A DNA stretch of 64,000 nucleotides from Gnetum montanum (Eukaryota > Streptophyta > Gnetopsida > Gnetales > Gnetaceae). The notes beneath the pieces are model-generated. The model had not been told where the DNA came from, did not search any database, and worked only from the letters and a program-made list of their open reading frames with translations. The position numbers and the translations under genes are program-made. Below, piece by piece: positions 22,353 to 34,000 of the stretch (within the stretch, counting starts at the first letter, position 1; each line of letters opens with the position of its first letter). The stretch is taken from positions 412,612 to 476,611 of the forward strand of contig MNCI01023311.1 of assembly GCA_015680685.1 (NCBI GenBank), written 5' to 3'.

Positions 22353-23985
22353 GTATATAGCGTCTTGTATATGTAGGAGGTCCATCAATGAGTACCTATG
22401 TACAAAGGGTGTAAGAAAAACTTTTTAACTTGAATTTCTCATAAAATACATAGTTTTTTTGATGAAAGTAGGATCTATGAAGTCCTAGAAAGGCCAAGAA
22501 TTTGATGGAATCATCGAAGAGGATCTTTAAAAGCTCAAAAATTTAAAAATTCGGTGGAGAATGTGTTCATTGAAGAAATTGCCTTAAGGAGCGCATAGTT
22601 GGATGCATCGGATGGGATGCATAAAGGTTTGGATTGCGAGAATTTCTAAGGATGAGGTACTTAACTAACCCAACCAAGAGATATGCAAGTGAATCCTCCC
22701 CATAGCAGATACATGCCCTTTTTACCCTTGCATAACCTCAGCCTAAGGAGTCTGTAGGCCCCATATGTGATTAATGGTTATGAAAGTTAGGGACTAAAAC
22801 CTAGAAGAATCTACTTAAGAATACAGGCACATCAAACCAAGACATCGAACAAGGACATGAGCACCAATAGTGAGGTGAGTCATGGAAAGCATAGATGGAT
22901 GAGAGAGAAAGTAAAATGGAGTTTTTGATTAAGGTCACATGAAGTGTCTTATAAATTTTATGGTTAAATGACTTGATGAAATCCATCCTTAATTCAGACA
23001 TAAACCAACCACATTTAGTGACTTTGCATCATCACTCTAAGATCGGTCCATCCCCTTGAGACACAAGAGTGCTTCTACAAATCAAACATCATTCCTTATA
23101 GAGAAGAAAAGAGAAGCAGGAAGTGAGAAAGGGCATTAGTTAGAGGGGACCTTCAAGCATGGGTAACATGTCTTTCTAGTCCCATAACTAGTGTTTGTAG
23201 CCTGTTATTCTGTCTAAGGGGTGTGCTTTGAATTCCCATCATTACTTCATTTTTTTAAAATGAAAACCACACCATGTAAAGACTTATTCAAATTCCTGTT
23301 ATTGGTCAACATGGAACAGTAAGAAATCCATGAAAACACTCATGCACCCAAGTAAGTAAAAGGGTACAGAGAGTATTGAGTTCCATTGAAGTCACATCCT
23401 ATTCAAACCGTTGAATCCTTTCTAAGTCTAAAAGTTACCAGGGTCAGAAGTTCATTTAAAATTTTACTTAATGAAAAGGGACCTCATACTTCCAAAACAA
23501 GGAAAACCATAGAGCTTGCGGATGGGTGGATGTCATGGACTCACTGCCTATTCCATCGAAAAGAAACCATGTCTTAGTTATGGGTACCAAAATTCAAAAA
23601 TAGAAACCATACATCAGCAATCAAAATAATAAGTACAAACCACCATTAACAATAACTACAATACCATTGTGTCCTATTGGCACAAAGCACTTTATTAGTA
23701 GAAATTTAGAAAATCATACCAAAATATATATATATATATATACAAAAAAGTGTAAAATATTCAAGAAAAATCAAATGTACCAACCATAATGTAAAAGAAA
23801 AAATGGTGTAAAATATGAAAAAGTATAAAACAAAAAAGTGTAAAATAAATAAAGTGTAGAATAAAAATGTTAAAAAAATAGAAAAATTGAGAAGCCATGT
23901 AAATGATTAGCATAGATGGCCATCTCCCCCACGACTCAGTTGGAAGGAGGAGATTTGAAAGATTGAGCAAGATTGTTCATTCGAT
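22353..23985 (-). other. E1 spacer between integrase and aORF, with A/T-rich repeats
   Basis: Non-coding, but conserved in order with E2 (28680-30290) and partly with E3. It contains a degenerate AAAAGTGTAAAATA-type repeat at 23755-23885 (T-rich in sense), a (TA)n microsatellite at about 23724-23742 and a conserved block ending AGGGGTGTGCTTTGAATTCC near 23217-23237. No open frame is shared among the copies. Confidence 0.6.
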
Positions 23986-24172
23986 GAGATATTCATTACA
24001 CTAGCTTGCTTGGGCTCATGGAAAGGTTTTGTTTGTTGAATGTTTACTAACTATTTCTTATTTGGGCTTTTAGGTTTGCAGATTATCATGGCCCTAGAAG
24101 AAAAGGATTTGTGACTTATATAAGGCCCCTTCTACAATGTTTGAAATTTAGTTTGTTGTGAAACATGTGTGG
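23986..24172 (-). pseudogene. E1 integrase, C-terminal end (cut off by E2)
   Basis: The sense strand reads the tail of the Athila-like integrase, continuing the frame interrupted at 37430. The tgtgg at 24168-24172 is the target-site duplication of E2. By comparison with E2 at 30300-30490 the sequence rejoins without loss when E2 is removed. Confidence 0.8.
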
Positions 24173-25085
24173 TGATGAGCAGTGAGTACCCCTATGATCA
24201 ACCATACAAATCACTAAGCATTCATGTGCAATCTAGTCAAATTCTGTAGATTCTATGTCTTTTAGTACACTAGTCTCTAGGAATTAAACTTACCATAATA
24301 GTCATTCATTGTCTTCCCAATTACACTTATGATATGAAAAGGTATGGTTAAGTGTAATCGAGGCATATGATTTTTATTATTTTATGTTTTATGTTTTGGG
24401 TGCTTAGAGCAAAGGATGGAAGGAATGAAATAAATTCAATTGCTAATTTAATCTAACTAATTACACCTAAGTAATCCTAACATAATCATCTAGGCCCACT
24501 TGTATACATGCTGAACATATATAACGTTGTTGGGTTACCAAATGTTAAGTGTTACTGGGGTTACCAAGTGTCATGCGCATGCTCAAAGTGGTCATACTTA
24601 TGTGCTTAATTACTTGGTACTTAATTTAGCTTAGTTTAGCCTACTTAATTATTTAATTACTTAGTGCATTAAAGAAAATCACATAAAACATTAAATGCAT
24701 GAATAAATAATTAACCTATTTCCAACTGCTACAAGGTTTATCAAAAGGCTTTTCTTTATTACCATTCACACTACTGTGCTCAAGTACATCAGTGCTTAAA
24801 TAAAGATTCGTACACTTTTTGACTCCTGCTATGGGCACTTAGAAAAATATTCTAACTCTCAAATGACAAAACTACAAGAGCTCCACTACAACTATGACAA
24901 GACATATCATAAACATGATGGGTGATCGCATATTTATAGACTTTATTGTGGAGCTACGTCAATGGGGCCTCATAAATATAGTAGACATTACATTGATGTG
25001 GCCCCATTGATGAGGCAACACCACATAGATAGGGCCTAGCCATGTCAACAAGGGCCCATTGACATAACTCTTTGATGCTTCATCA
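24173..25085 (-). repeat. E2 3' LTR (913 bp)
   Basis: Plus-strand ends TGATGAGCAG and CTTCATCA. Sense U3 contains GGCCCCATTGAC-type motifs (for example 24958-24969) followed by TATA box CTATAAATATG at 24929-24939. It aligns with 36493-37429 throughout, with many transitions. Confidence 0.94.
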
Positions 25086-25320
25086 TATCCCCATGATTGA
25101 ATGAAAACTTATTCTTAAGTTCCTTTACAAAATTGAAAAGGTATGGGATTATTGATTGATACTTGACATAACAAATTGACACAACAAAACTAAGTGCCCA
25201 AGTGTAGAAATTAACATCGTTACAAAATTCATGGTGTTCATGATACAAAATTAAACACCATGACATGACTACTTAAAATAGATAGCACATTCTCTAATGG
25301 TGTGAATGTGATTGAAAAAA

Positions 25321-28177
25321 TCAAATAGTCCTGAGCAGTGGAGATTCCCAAGGCTTCAAAGGACCTTTACTAGCTTCGAGTGCACATGGTGGCTAAGGAG
25401 GTTGTGGCTATCCTGCTGCGACTAATATCTCTAGTGGAAGGTGAAAGGCATCTAGTAATGACTTCATATTCTCCTCCTTGCTCTAGGGATCATTCATAGT
25501 TCATGCGGCATTGCTAATGTGGGCTAGAATGGGGATATCCCATGGATAGGACATTAATGTAAACAACTCCTTGACATTGACAAACCAGGCAATGATCTAC
25601 TTACGTTTAACATCAAACACCTTTACTGCATTTTTCATCTCTTGGTAGTCATTCATTCCTTTGGACAAGCTCTCAACAATAGATCTTTGATTAGTGTATT
25701 TATCCTTGAGAACCTTGAGTTCAATGCTTTTCACCATAAGCTGTTGCTTGGTGTTCTTGTGGTGCTTGAACTTAGCCTCATATAATAAGTACAAGTTGTC
25801 CACTTTCTTTTTGAGTTCTAACCATGGCCATCCAGTAGTCAACATAGCCAAGTTTGCATATTGGAGGTTGGCGAGCTCCATAATTCGATCATCTTTGCTA
25901 TTTGCAACTTCTTTAGGCAAATTTCTACTTTATTGTATTGATCAATCCCATCAATAATGGGTTGCCATGATTTGTGTTCTTATTGGAGTTGCTGGAGGGT
26001 CTCATTCACCTTTGCCTTTGTCACTTAAATGTGTTTCTCATTTATTTCCTTTTGTAGGCCAACCTAGTCCCTATAATGATTTTGACTTTCTCAAATTTGA
26101 GAGCCTCTAAGTTTTAGGTGGCTACTTATATTGCAGTCTTTTGGTGAAGGACATGGACCTCCTTCATGGAGAGGTTTCTGTTCTCAGTTACCAATTTTCT
26201 TAATTTTGTATTTGCTCTAGCTAGTTGCTTCTACTGTTGATGGATAAAATTAGTTAATTATTGTTTATGTGTATCAACATTTTGTAGGTGATGATTTTCT
26301 ATAATTAGTTGCAAATTCTCCTAGTGGATCAAGGCCTTCTAAATTTTATGCTAGATGGCCTTTGTCAAGGATTGGTAGAACACTGCTATCTCCATTGGAT
26401 CATCAACCCCTCTTAACATGGTGTGAAGCTATTTAAGAGTTTTATCTTTTATCAATGCTAGGTTGAGAAATGTAGGGTTGGCAATTTGGGCTCTCATTTT
26501 AGCAACTTCTATAGCCAAGTGTTTGTTTAGCTCCTTGGCTATTTTGAGTTGTCGTTCCAAAAATATATTCTTGCCCCTTGCCTCTAGTAGCTCCAACTAG
26601 GTTGTAGTTATACTATCCAAAAGGTCAAATACATCTGAAAGTGGTTGCTTGATTCCTAATAGTTGGTCTAGCAGTTGTTCATGCTATGCTATGCTTAGTC
26701 TATTGCTTATGATCCCTATGGATGTTTGCACATCCTTAAGTGAAGTGACATCCAATACAAACATCGCAGGTACATTAAGTGTTTTAGCAATTTTGTTAGC
26801 AACCATCTCTACTATTATTTTTTTGTTATTGGTGTTGCATCACTAGTACTGTTACCCCTTCATTCTCCTCCAAGCACATTGAAAAGATCATGGTGTTCCT
26901 AGAAATCTCTAGGAGTTACTACTATTCTGAGAGAGATATCGTTACCTATTTGAAATTAGGATTCGACCTTGTAGATAACTACATTTGTTGGGTAGAGAAA
27001 ATGGATCCACCTCCCCCCATTAGGCTAAATGTTTGGGTTATCTCATTTAGATGACCTATTGTAGGTTATTACATAGATGGATCTCCATCACTCATGCCTA
27101 CCTAGTGCTCTTGCTTGATCAAGAGTCATTCTCGATATTCATGCAACCATTGGGATGTTGTAGCGATGTCTGACACTATCTTGTAAGTGGCAGGTGAAGG
27201 AGATGGTTGTTCCTCTTCTTATTAGATCATTATTGTAGGAGTCTTATCTTTTATCATCTCTACCCAATTAGTGATTAGAGCACGTCGAACAACATCATTA
27301 GTGTAGCAGACTATTCCTCCCTTTTGATATAGTTTTTTAATGAGGCATGGGAAGGGGAGCATTTTCCTTCCATGTTCATTTCACTTGAACCACTTATCTA
27401 TCTCTAGATAGATTAGTTATGGAAGGTTGATTGGGAATCTTCCACTGAAAGCAACACACGCATGGGTAGAAAAAGTAGTGAGCTTGTTGGGCCTCACCAT
27501 GGGATTTAGGTGAAAGGTCACATTTTTATAATGAATTCTTTTTGCCGATGTGAGCATGTCGTACTCCTTGCGGTTGACACCATAACACCGTTGAACCCAT
27601 TCCTTTTTGATGCTAGGATTAGGCTACATCAGAATCTCAATGAGATTTGCCCTAATTTTAGGCAACCTAATTGCCTCTGCAATGGCTTGCATTGAGTAGG
27701 ACACTGAAATGTCCTTGCTGTTGACCATTGAATTAACCTTCCTATTGTTCCAAAATAGGAATGTCTCTTCCATCTACCACTTCCTGCTAGATGTGATAAT
27801 TGGCCATATGGGAGAGGTCTTTAATTAGTCATGTACTTCTTTAGGTGCTTTCTCCAAGAAAGATCCAGACTTCAACTCTTGAAGCACTACCTTCTGAACC
27901 TCCCTTGATCTAACTTTTTTAGGTAGGCTTCCATCAAGGTTACCTCAAGGTTCCCTTATTGAGTTGATGCCTCATCTTAGTGGGAATGCTCTATTGTTGC
28001 CACCTGTCCTGGAATCTAACAAATAGATTTCACTTCAGCCTCTTCCCTAACAGGTCCCATGGCATTGGTTGTGAGTAGTTCTTCTTGGACCTATTCTTGG
28101 CCACTTCCCATTCTTAGCGATTTTTCCTTTAGTTGAAACAATCTTCCTTCCTGTGTATGTTTCCCTTTTGGTGTCAT
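25321..28177 (-). pseudogene. E2 aORF, broken
   Basis: Starts at ATG 28177 (MTPKGKHTQEGRL, basic) and ends at TGA 25321-25323 in the same Pro-rich tail as E1 (WESPLLRTI). It is 2.86 kb. Near 27300-27500 the sense strand keeps the transposon-protein-like block (HLNPMVRPNKLTT, then SGRFPINLPQLIYLEIDKW). It is followed by the linker ITNWVEMIKDKTPT and a coiled-coil part, of which 25597-25920 is still open (Lys/Glu/Leu-rich). Stops and frameshifts are numerous. Conservation of start, end, length and block order with E1 shows that the whole frame, not just part of it, was a family component. Molecular role unknown. Confidence 0.7.
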
Positions 28178-28610
28178 CTGTACTCATAACACAACTATGG
28201 ATTAGTAGATATAATGTGTAACATAAGATATTTGGATACCTTATCTAGTTAATTATCTATACTTGGCTACGATTGGACCATGTTATATTGATTATTTTAT
28301 TAATTTTTTATTGTAAGTGTCACCAAAGCTTGTTGGAAGAATTTAACTCCTGTAATTTGGTGTTTTAATATTGATTACTTAGTTAAACCTTTATCGGAGT
28401 TAGAAAAATGTTGAATTTTTTTTGTCAAAATGGCACATTCGTGGCCCCCACAACTAAGAGCTTACCTTTGGGAGATATAGGGTTGAAGAATGAAGTGATT
28501 TAGATAAACGATGAGGAAGTTATGGGCTCTAGAAGGTTTTCGACTTTGAAAACTACAAAAACTCCTTGGGTGTTTGAGAGAAAATATGAAAATTTCTAAA
28601 GGTGTCCTAC

Positions 28611-28678
28611 GTATATATAGGATTTTTGTGCTATGTCAATGGGGCCACGTATATGCATGGGCTTCCTCAATGGGGCCC
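28611..28678 (-). promoter_or_regulatory. Internal LTR-like promoter module of E2, upstream of aORF
   Basis: Two TCAATGGGGCC motifs (plus-strand positions 28635-28646 and 28666-28678) precede, in sense, a TATATATAC box (28611-28620). The 12-mer GTCAATGGGGCC at 28635-28646 is identical to 24958-24969 in E2's own LTR U3, where the TATA box also follows about 19 bp further in sense (15 bp here). It lies about 440 bp before the aORF ATG. Confidence 0.5.
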
Positions 28679-28689
28679 TGTTTATGGGG

Positions 28690-30290
28690 TTCGTAAATGA
28701 AATTTTCAAACTTAAATATTTCAAAAAATATAATAAATTCTTGAATGAATTTGGGATCCAAGGAGTCTCAGAAAAGCCAAGAATATGATGAAATCATTAA
28801 AAAGGATATTTGAAAGCTCAAAAATTCAAAAATCTGATGGAGAATGTGTGAATTGAAAAAAATACATAACAAAGCACACAGTTAAATGTAGAAGATGGGT
28901 GCACGAAAGATTCTGCAATAATGCCTAAGGATAAGATGCTTAATGAACCCAACCAAGAGATATGCAAGTGGATCCTCCCCATATTAGGCACATGCCATGT
29001 TTTCCTTTGCATAACCTTAAGCCAAGGAATCCATGGGCCTCAACAGTGATTAATGGTTTATGAAAGTTATCGACCAAAACTTGGAAAATTCTACCAAAGA
29101 ATTCAAGTACATCAAACAAAGACACTGAATAAGAACGTGGACACTAGTAGTGAGGTGAGTTATGGGCAACATAGATGGATGATGGAGAAGCATAGATGGA
29201 TGATGGAGAAGGTGGAATGGAGTTCCAAATTGAGGTCATAAGAAGTCCGTTGTAAATTTATGATTAAATGACATGAGAAGATCCATCCTTAATCTAGACC
29301 AAAATCAACCTCTTTCAATGACTTCACATTGTTACTCCAAGAATGATCGATCCCCTTGAGACACACAAGTGCTTCCATAGAACAACCACCATTCCTTAAA
29401 GAGAAGAAAATAAAAGTAGGAAGTGAGAGAGGGAATTAGTTTGAAGGGACCTTTAGGAATGGGTAACATGTCTTTCTAGTTCCATAACTAGTGTTTGTAG
29501 CCCATTTATTTATCTAAAGGAAGTGCTTTGAATTTTTACCATTTTTTTATATTTTTTAATTCTCTTTTTATTTTATTTTTTTATAGAATTTTTGAATGGA
29601 AACCACACCATGCAAATACTTAGTTAACTTCCTATTTATGGTCAACATGGAACGGTAAGAAATCCATGAAAACATTCATGCACCCAAGTAAGTAGAAGAG
29701 TACAAAGAGTATTGAGTCCCCTTGAAGTTACACCTTGTGCAAACCTTTGAATCATTTCTAATTCTAGAAATCACCAAGGTCACAAATTTATTAAAAATTC
29801 ATTTAATTATAGGGACATCATATTCCCAAAATGAGGAAAACCATAGATTTTTGTAGATGAGTGGATGTTGTGGACTCACTACCTATTCCATGAAAAAGAA
29901 ACTGTCTTAGCCATCGGTACAAAGATTCAAAAATAGAAACCAAATATCAGAAAAAAAAAAAACATTAGGCACAAACCACCATTAGCAACAATTACAACAT
30001 AGTGTGTCCTATTGGCACAAAGCACGTTAATTAATAGAAATTAGAAACTTGTCCTAAAATAAAGTAAAATATATAAGAAAGTATAAAGTATTCAAGAAAA
30101 ATTTAAATGTACTAAAGATGGTGTAAAATAGAAAAGAGTTTTTAAAATCAAAAAAGTGTAAAATAAACAATTTGCAAAAAACAAAAATGTGTAAAACAAA
30201 AAATAGAAAAACTAAGGAGCCATATATGTGATTAGCATGGATGGCCATCTCCCCCATAGCAAAGTTGAAAGGAGGAATCCAAAAAATTGA
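28690..30290 (-). other. E2 spacer between integrase and aORF
   Basis: Non-coding and collinear with the E1 spacer. A degenerate A-rich repeat (AAAAGTGTAAAATA type) lies at 30055-30215 and a T-rich run at 29545-29590. A 22-bp tandem duplication (GCATAGATGGATGATGGAGA unit) is at about 29169-29212 and is single in E1. Confidence 0.6.
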
Positions 30291-30299
30291 GTGTGGTTA

Positions 30300-31700
30300 T
30301 CCATCCATTGAGGTATTTGTTGCACTGGCTTGCTTGGGCTCATGGAAAGGCTTTATCTATTGGATTTCGACCAATTGCTTTTTATTCAAGCTCTCAGGTT
30401 TGTAGATCAACATGGCCCTAGAATGAAAGGTTTCATAAATGATGTAAGGTCCTTCTCACAATGTCTAGAACTTAGTTCATTGAGGTACATGTATGGGGTT
30501 CTAGTAAAGAACTTTAACTCCTACTTAAAATTTCTCTATCTATATTCTAAGGTCATGACATTTTTTGTTGAATACCTTGTGCACTTCATTCAAGGATAGG
30601 ACTACTAATCAATTTTCATCTAGCACATTCAAGTTAATTAATCTTTCTTTTTATGTTAGGCTAAGGTCAAGATTCAAGTCACAGGTTGTTAAAAGTGTAT
30701 GGAGCTTAGATTGGATAGGTAGAGCTGGTAATTTTTTGTACACTAGCTCATAGGAAGAGTAGCCTATAAGAAGTTTCCATGTTAAGCAGTATGCCCAAAG
30801 GGTGTTGAGTTTCATGCTCTAATCTCTCCTATATTTGCTAATGGTTCTTTTTAAAATCTTTGTAATCTTCCTATTAGTAACCTTTTCTTGACCATTGGCT
30901 TGGGGGTGGTAAGGTATTGTTAATTTATGGTCAAGCACCAAGCATTGAATAAGCTTGCAAAAAGTAACACCTATAAAATGAGTTTAGTTATTAGAAATTA
31001 GTGCACGTGGCATACCAAACTTGTTCAGAACATTTTTTTGTATAAACTGAGTAGCTGTGGATGATGTACAATCAATAATGGATACTACTTCTACCTATTT
31101 TGTGTAGTAATTAATGATGATGATTATATATGCTTTTTCATTTGACATGGGTGTGATGGAACTCATGAAGTTGATGCCCCATATGTTGAAGGGTTCTAGT
31201 GGTTGAATCCATTCTTGAGGTCTTTTCATTTGTGTGATCATCCCACCATTTCATTAATAGTATTTACAAGAGCAAAAACATTGGTGGACGTCCCTAAAGA
31301 TGGTTGGCCAATAATATCCTACCATTATGATCTTAATGGCTATGCATCTCCTAGCATAGTGGCCCCCACAAGGACCCTCATGAGTGTCCTAGAGAATATG
31401 CAATTGATCAGCATCAGGTACACACCAACGAACCAAGCCAGCGATACACACATTATAAAGGTGTTTATTGATTTTTGTGAAGTATTTAGCTTGATGAAGA
31501 AATTGTTATTTCTTCCTGTATTCCAAATCTTGTGACATCTCTTGAGTGAGAGGATAAATGAGGATGCCATCATACCATTTTGGTTATGTAAGCATTTATT
31601 CATTAACTACATTAGCAAAGAGAAGCTAATCTAGGAATTGATCAGAAAGTGGGCTCTCCTCCTCTTTGTCATCCCATCATAACCATGAGAGATGGTTAGT
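30300..31700 (-). pseudogene. E2 integrase, broken
   Basis: Sense reading gives the Athila-type core: IWGINFMSSITPMSN, then ALISNN and HPQANGQEKVTNRK, followed by the YELVYKKLPALPIQS C-terminal block. The three catalytic positions are changed: the first Asp is Asn (31170-31172), the second reads Asn, and the Glu position reads Lys. In a live element the enzyme inserts the cDNA. Each change fits a C-to-T or G-to-A transition. Confidence 0.8.
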
Positions 31701-32960
31701 GACCACATTCTTAGTTCCCTTTCAATCTACCATCATAAGATCAAATTCTTGTAGGATCACCAACCATTGTATGACACGGGGGCTCACCATTGACTTCTTC
31801 ATTGAGAAGAAGAAAACATTATGATCATTGTGCATGAACACTTTATATCCAAGCACATAGTACCTGAACTTCTCTAGAACATACACCACCACCATTAGTT
31901 CTTTCTTCGTTGTGGTGTAATTTAACTATGCATCATAATGCTTCAACTTATATAGTGGTTGTAATATGAACATTTCTTGTCATCCAACTATGTAAGCATG
32001 ACTCCCAAGGCATAATTTGATGCATTTATCATGATATGAAATGGTTTGGACTAGTCAGGTGCTTGTAGAATTGGAGTCTCTACAAGCTTCTACTTGAGGC
32101 TCTAGAATGCTTTTTCAATTTATTTGGTCTAGATAAATGGAGCATCTTTCTTTGTTAGCTCAACCAGTGATTTTGCAATATTAGAGAAATTCTCTATAAA
32201 TCATCAGTCGTAGTCAGTGTGTCCAAGGAATGACTGAACATCTTTAATAATTTTTAGCTGGCAGTTATTCTTTGAATGACCCTTATCTTTTCAGGGTCCA
32301 CCTCAATCCCTATCTAAGAAATTTTGTGTCCCAATACAATGCCCTCCTGGGCCATCAGATGGCTCTTCTACCAATTGAGCCATAGGTTTGCTTCCACACA
32401 TATTTTGAGTACTTGCTCAAGGTGGTCCAAGGCTTGCTCGAATGCAACACCATAAGTGGAGAAGTCATTTATAAAGACTTCCACTCCACTACCAATTTGC
32501 TTCTAAAGATGCTTAAGAGCAAGTGTTGAAAAGTGATAGGAGCATTGCATAGACCAAAAGGCATCTTTCGATATGCAAAAGTCCCCCAAGGACTCGTGAA
32601 TGTTGTTTTGGCCTAGTCTTTTGGTGTAATATAGATTTGGTTATAGCCACTATAACCATCCAGAAAACTATAATAGCAATGCCTAGATATGGTGTCCAAC
32701 ACCTAATTAACGAATGGCAATGGAAAATGATCTTTAAATGTTGCCATGTTTAACAGCTTGAAGTCAATACAAACCCACCAATTACCATCTTTTTTTGGCA
32801 CTATCATAAGTGGGCTAACCCACTTACTATCTGCAATGGGGTAGATGAACCATACCTTAAGGAGTTTCTCAATCTTCTCTTTGATGATTTGCTTTAATTT
32901 TTGGTTCAACCGCCATTGTGGTTGCCTCAGCTTCATGGATGGATCAGTATAAATGTGATG
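31700..32960 (-). pseudogene. E2 reverse transcriptase and RNase H, broken
   Basis: The ORF at 32703-32936 (NQKLKQIIKEKIEKLLKVWF, then WVSPLMIVPKKDGN and ATFKDHFPLPFV) is the RT fingers/palm start. The catalytic box reads F-I-N-D-F at 32461-32475, so the first Asp is lost (32467-32469). The DLNLDL-type connector and RNase H follow with stops. Athila-like by its FxDDF-S-x-Y/F-G-x2-F box and the IVLGH block. Confidence 0.8.
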
Positions 32961-32999
32961 TTGGCATATCCGTTGATCAATTCTAGTGAGTTTAGGATA

Positions 33000-34000
33000 T
33001 GACTAGGAAAAATTTGTTAGCCATTTATTAACCACCTTTCAATAGCATCTATTTTTGTTTAGGATCAAGATTGACATTGATTATTACCAACTTGCCATTT
33101 GTCAAAAATGCATACTACATGTCGGTAGGTAGAGTTTTCAACTTTAAGGGCTCTTGTTTAAATTTTTTAGGGATTTCCAACTCTCCCAAATAAGTATAAT
33201 CATTTGCATTATTAGAAAGTTGGTGATGAACTACCTCTAGTTTATCCATGCTTTTAATATAGGCACATGTTAGACTCTCAGTAGGTGCCATGCAAAGTGT
33301 GTTGCTTCCAAGATTAAATATCAGCCATTGGGTGCCCTCTTGTTTTATGGCTATTGCGTATAGGCACCTTTGAACTTCAAATTCATCTACATAATGTCTA
33401 TATGCTTTGATGGATGTGCTCTTGACAGACTAGAGTCTTTGCACACAGTTGCACCCAGTATCACTATATGTGATACATGAAACTCTCTTCTTTTTAATCT
33501 TTCCTAATTCATTCTCTTTAAAAATTTCCAAGGAGAGATCTCTGATGCGCATTCATACATGAATAGTGCTCAACCATGCCCTTTCCATAATAATTAGGAA
33601 GTCTCCTTGCAACTGTCAACCTTGATCACTAGAAAATTAGCAAGATAGAACTACCCATAAATAGTGGTCACAATGATCTTCACAAGTCCCAAAAGAATAG
33701 TGATTGATTGGTCTACCAATTCTAGATGAATATTGCTCTTCTTGATAGGCGGCAGGTTTCATACTTTGTACATATCATGGAAAATTAAATTGATACCAAA
33801 ACTTGAATCAAGAAGAGTCTTGCATGACTCATGTCCAACAATCTACAAATAGATGAGGGGACTTCCACAGTTACATCTTTTCCTGGAAAGGCTACTAGCC
33901 TTGATCCAATCAAATACAACGTGAGTTAACATGACAATGCAGATCTTAGAAGGCATTTGGTTTTAAGGGCTTTTAAAGTATTTTGATGTAGAGGATGATG
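33000..34000 (-). pseudogene. E2 protease and gag-pol linker, broken
   Basis: Sense reading near 33790-33850 gives LLDSSFGINLIFHDMY where E3 has LLDSGSEVNLMSYDMY, so the D-S-G active-site glycine is Ser. The downstream block matching E3's CNxxGNFPIIMGRAWLS is recognisable at about 33570-33620. Several stops. Confidence 0.7.
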
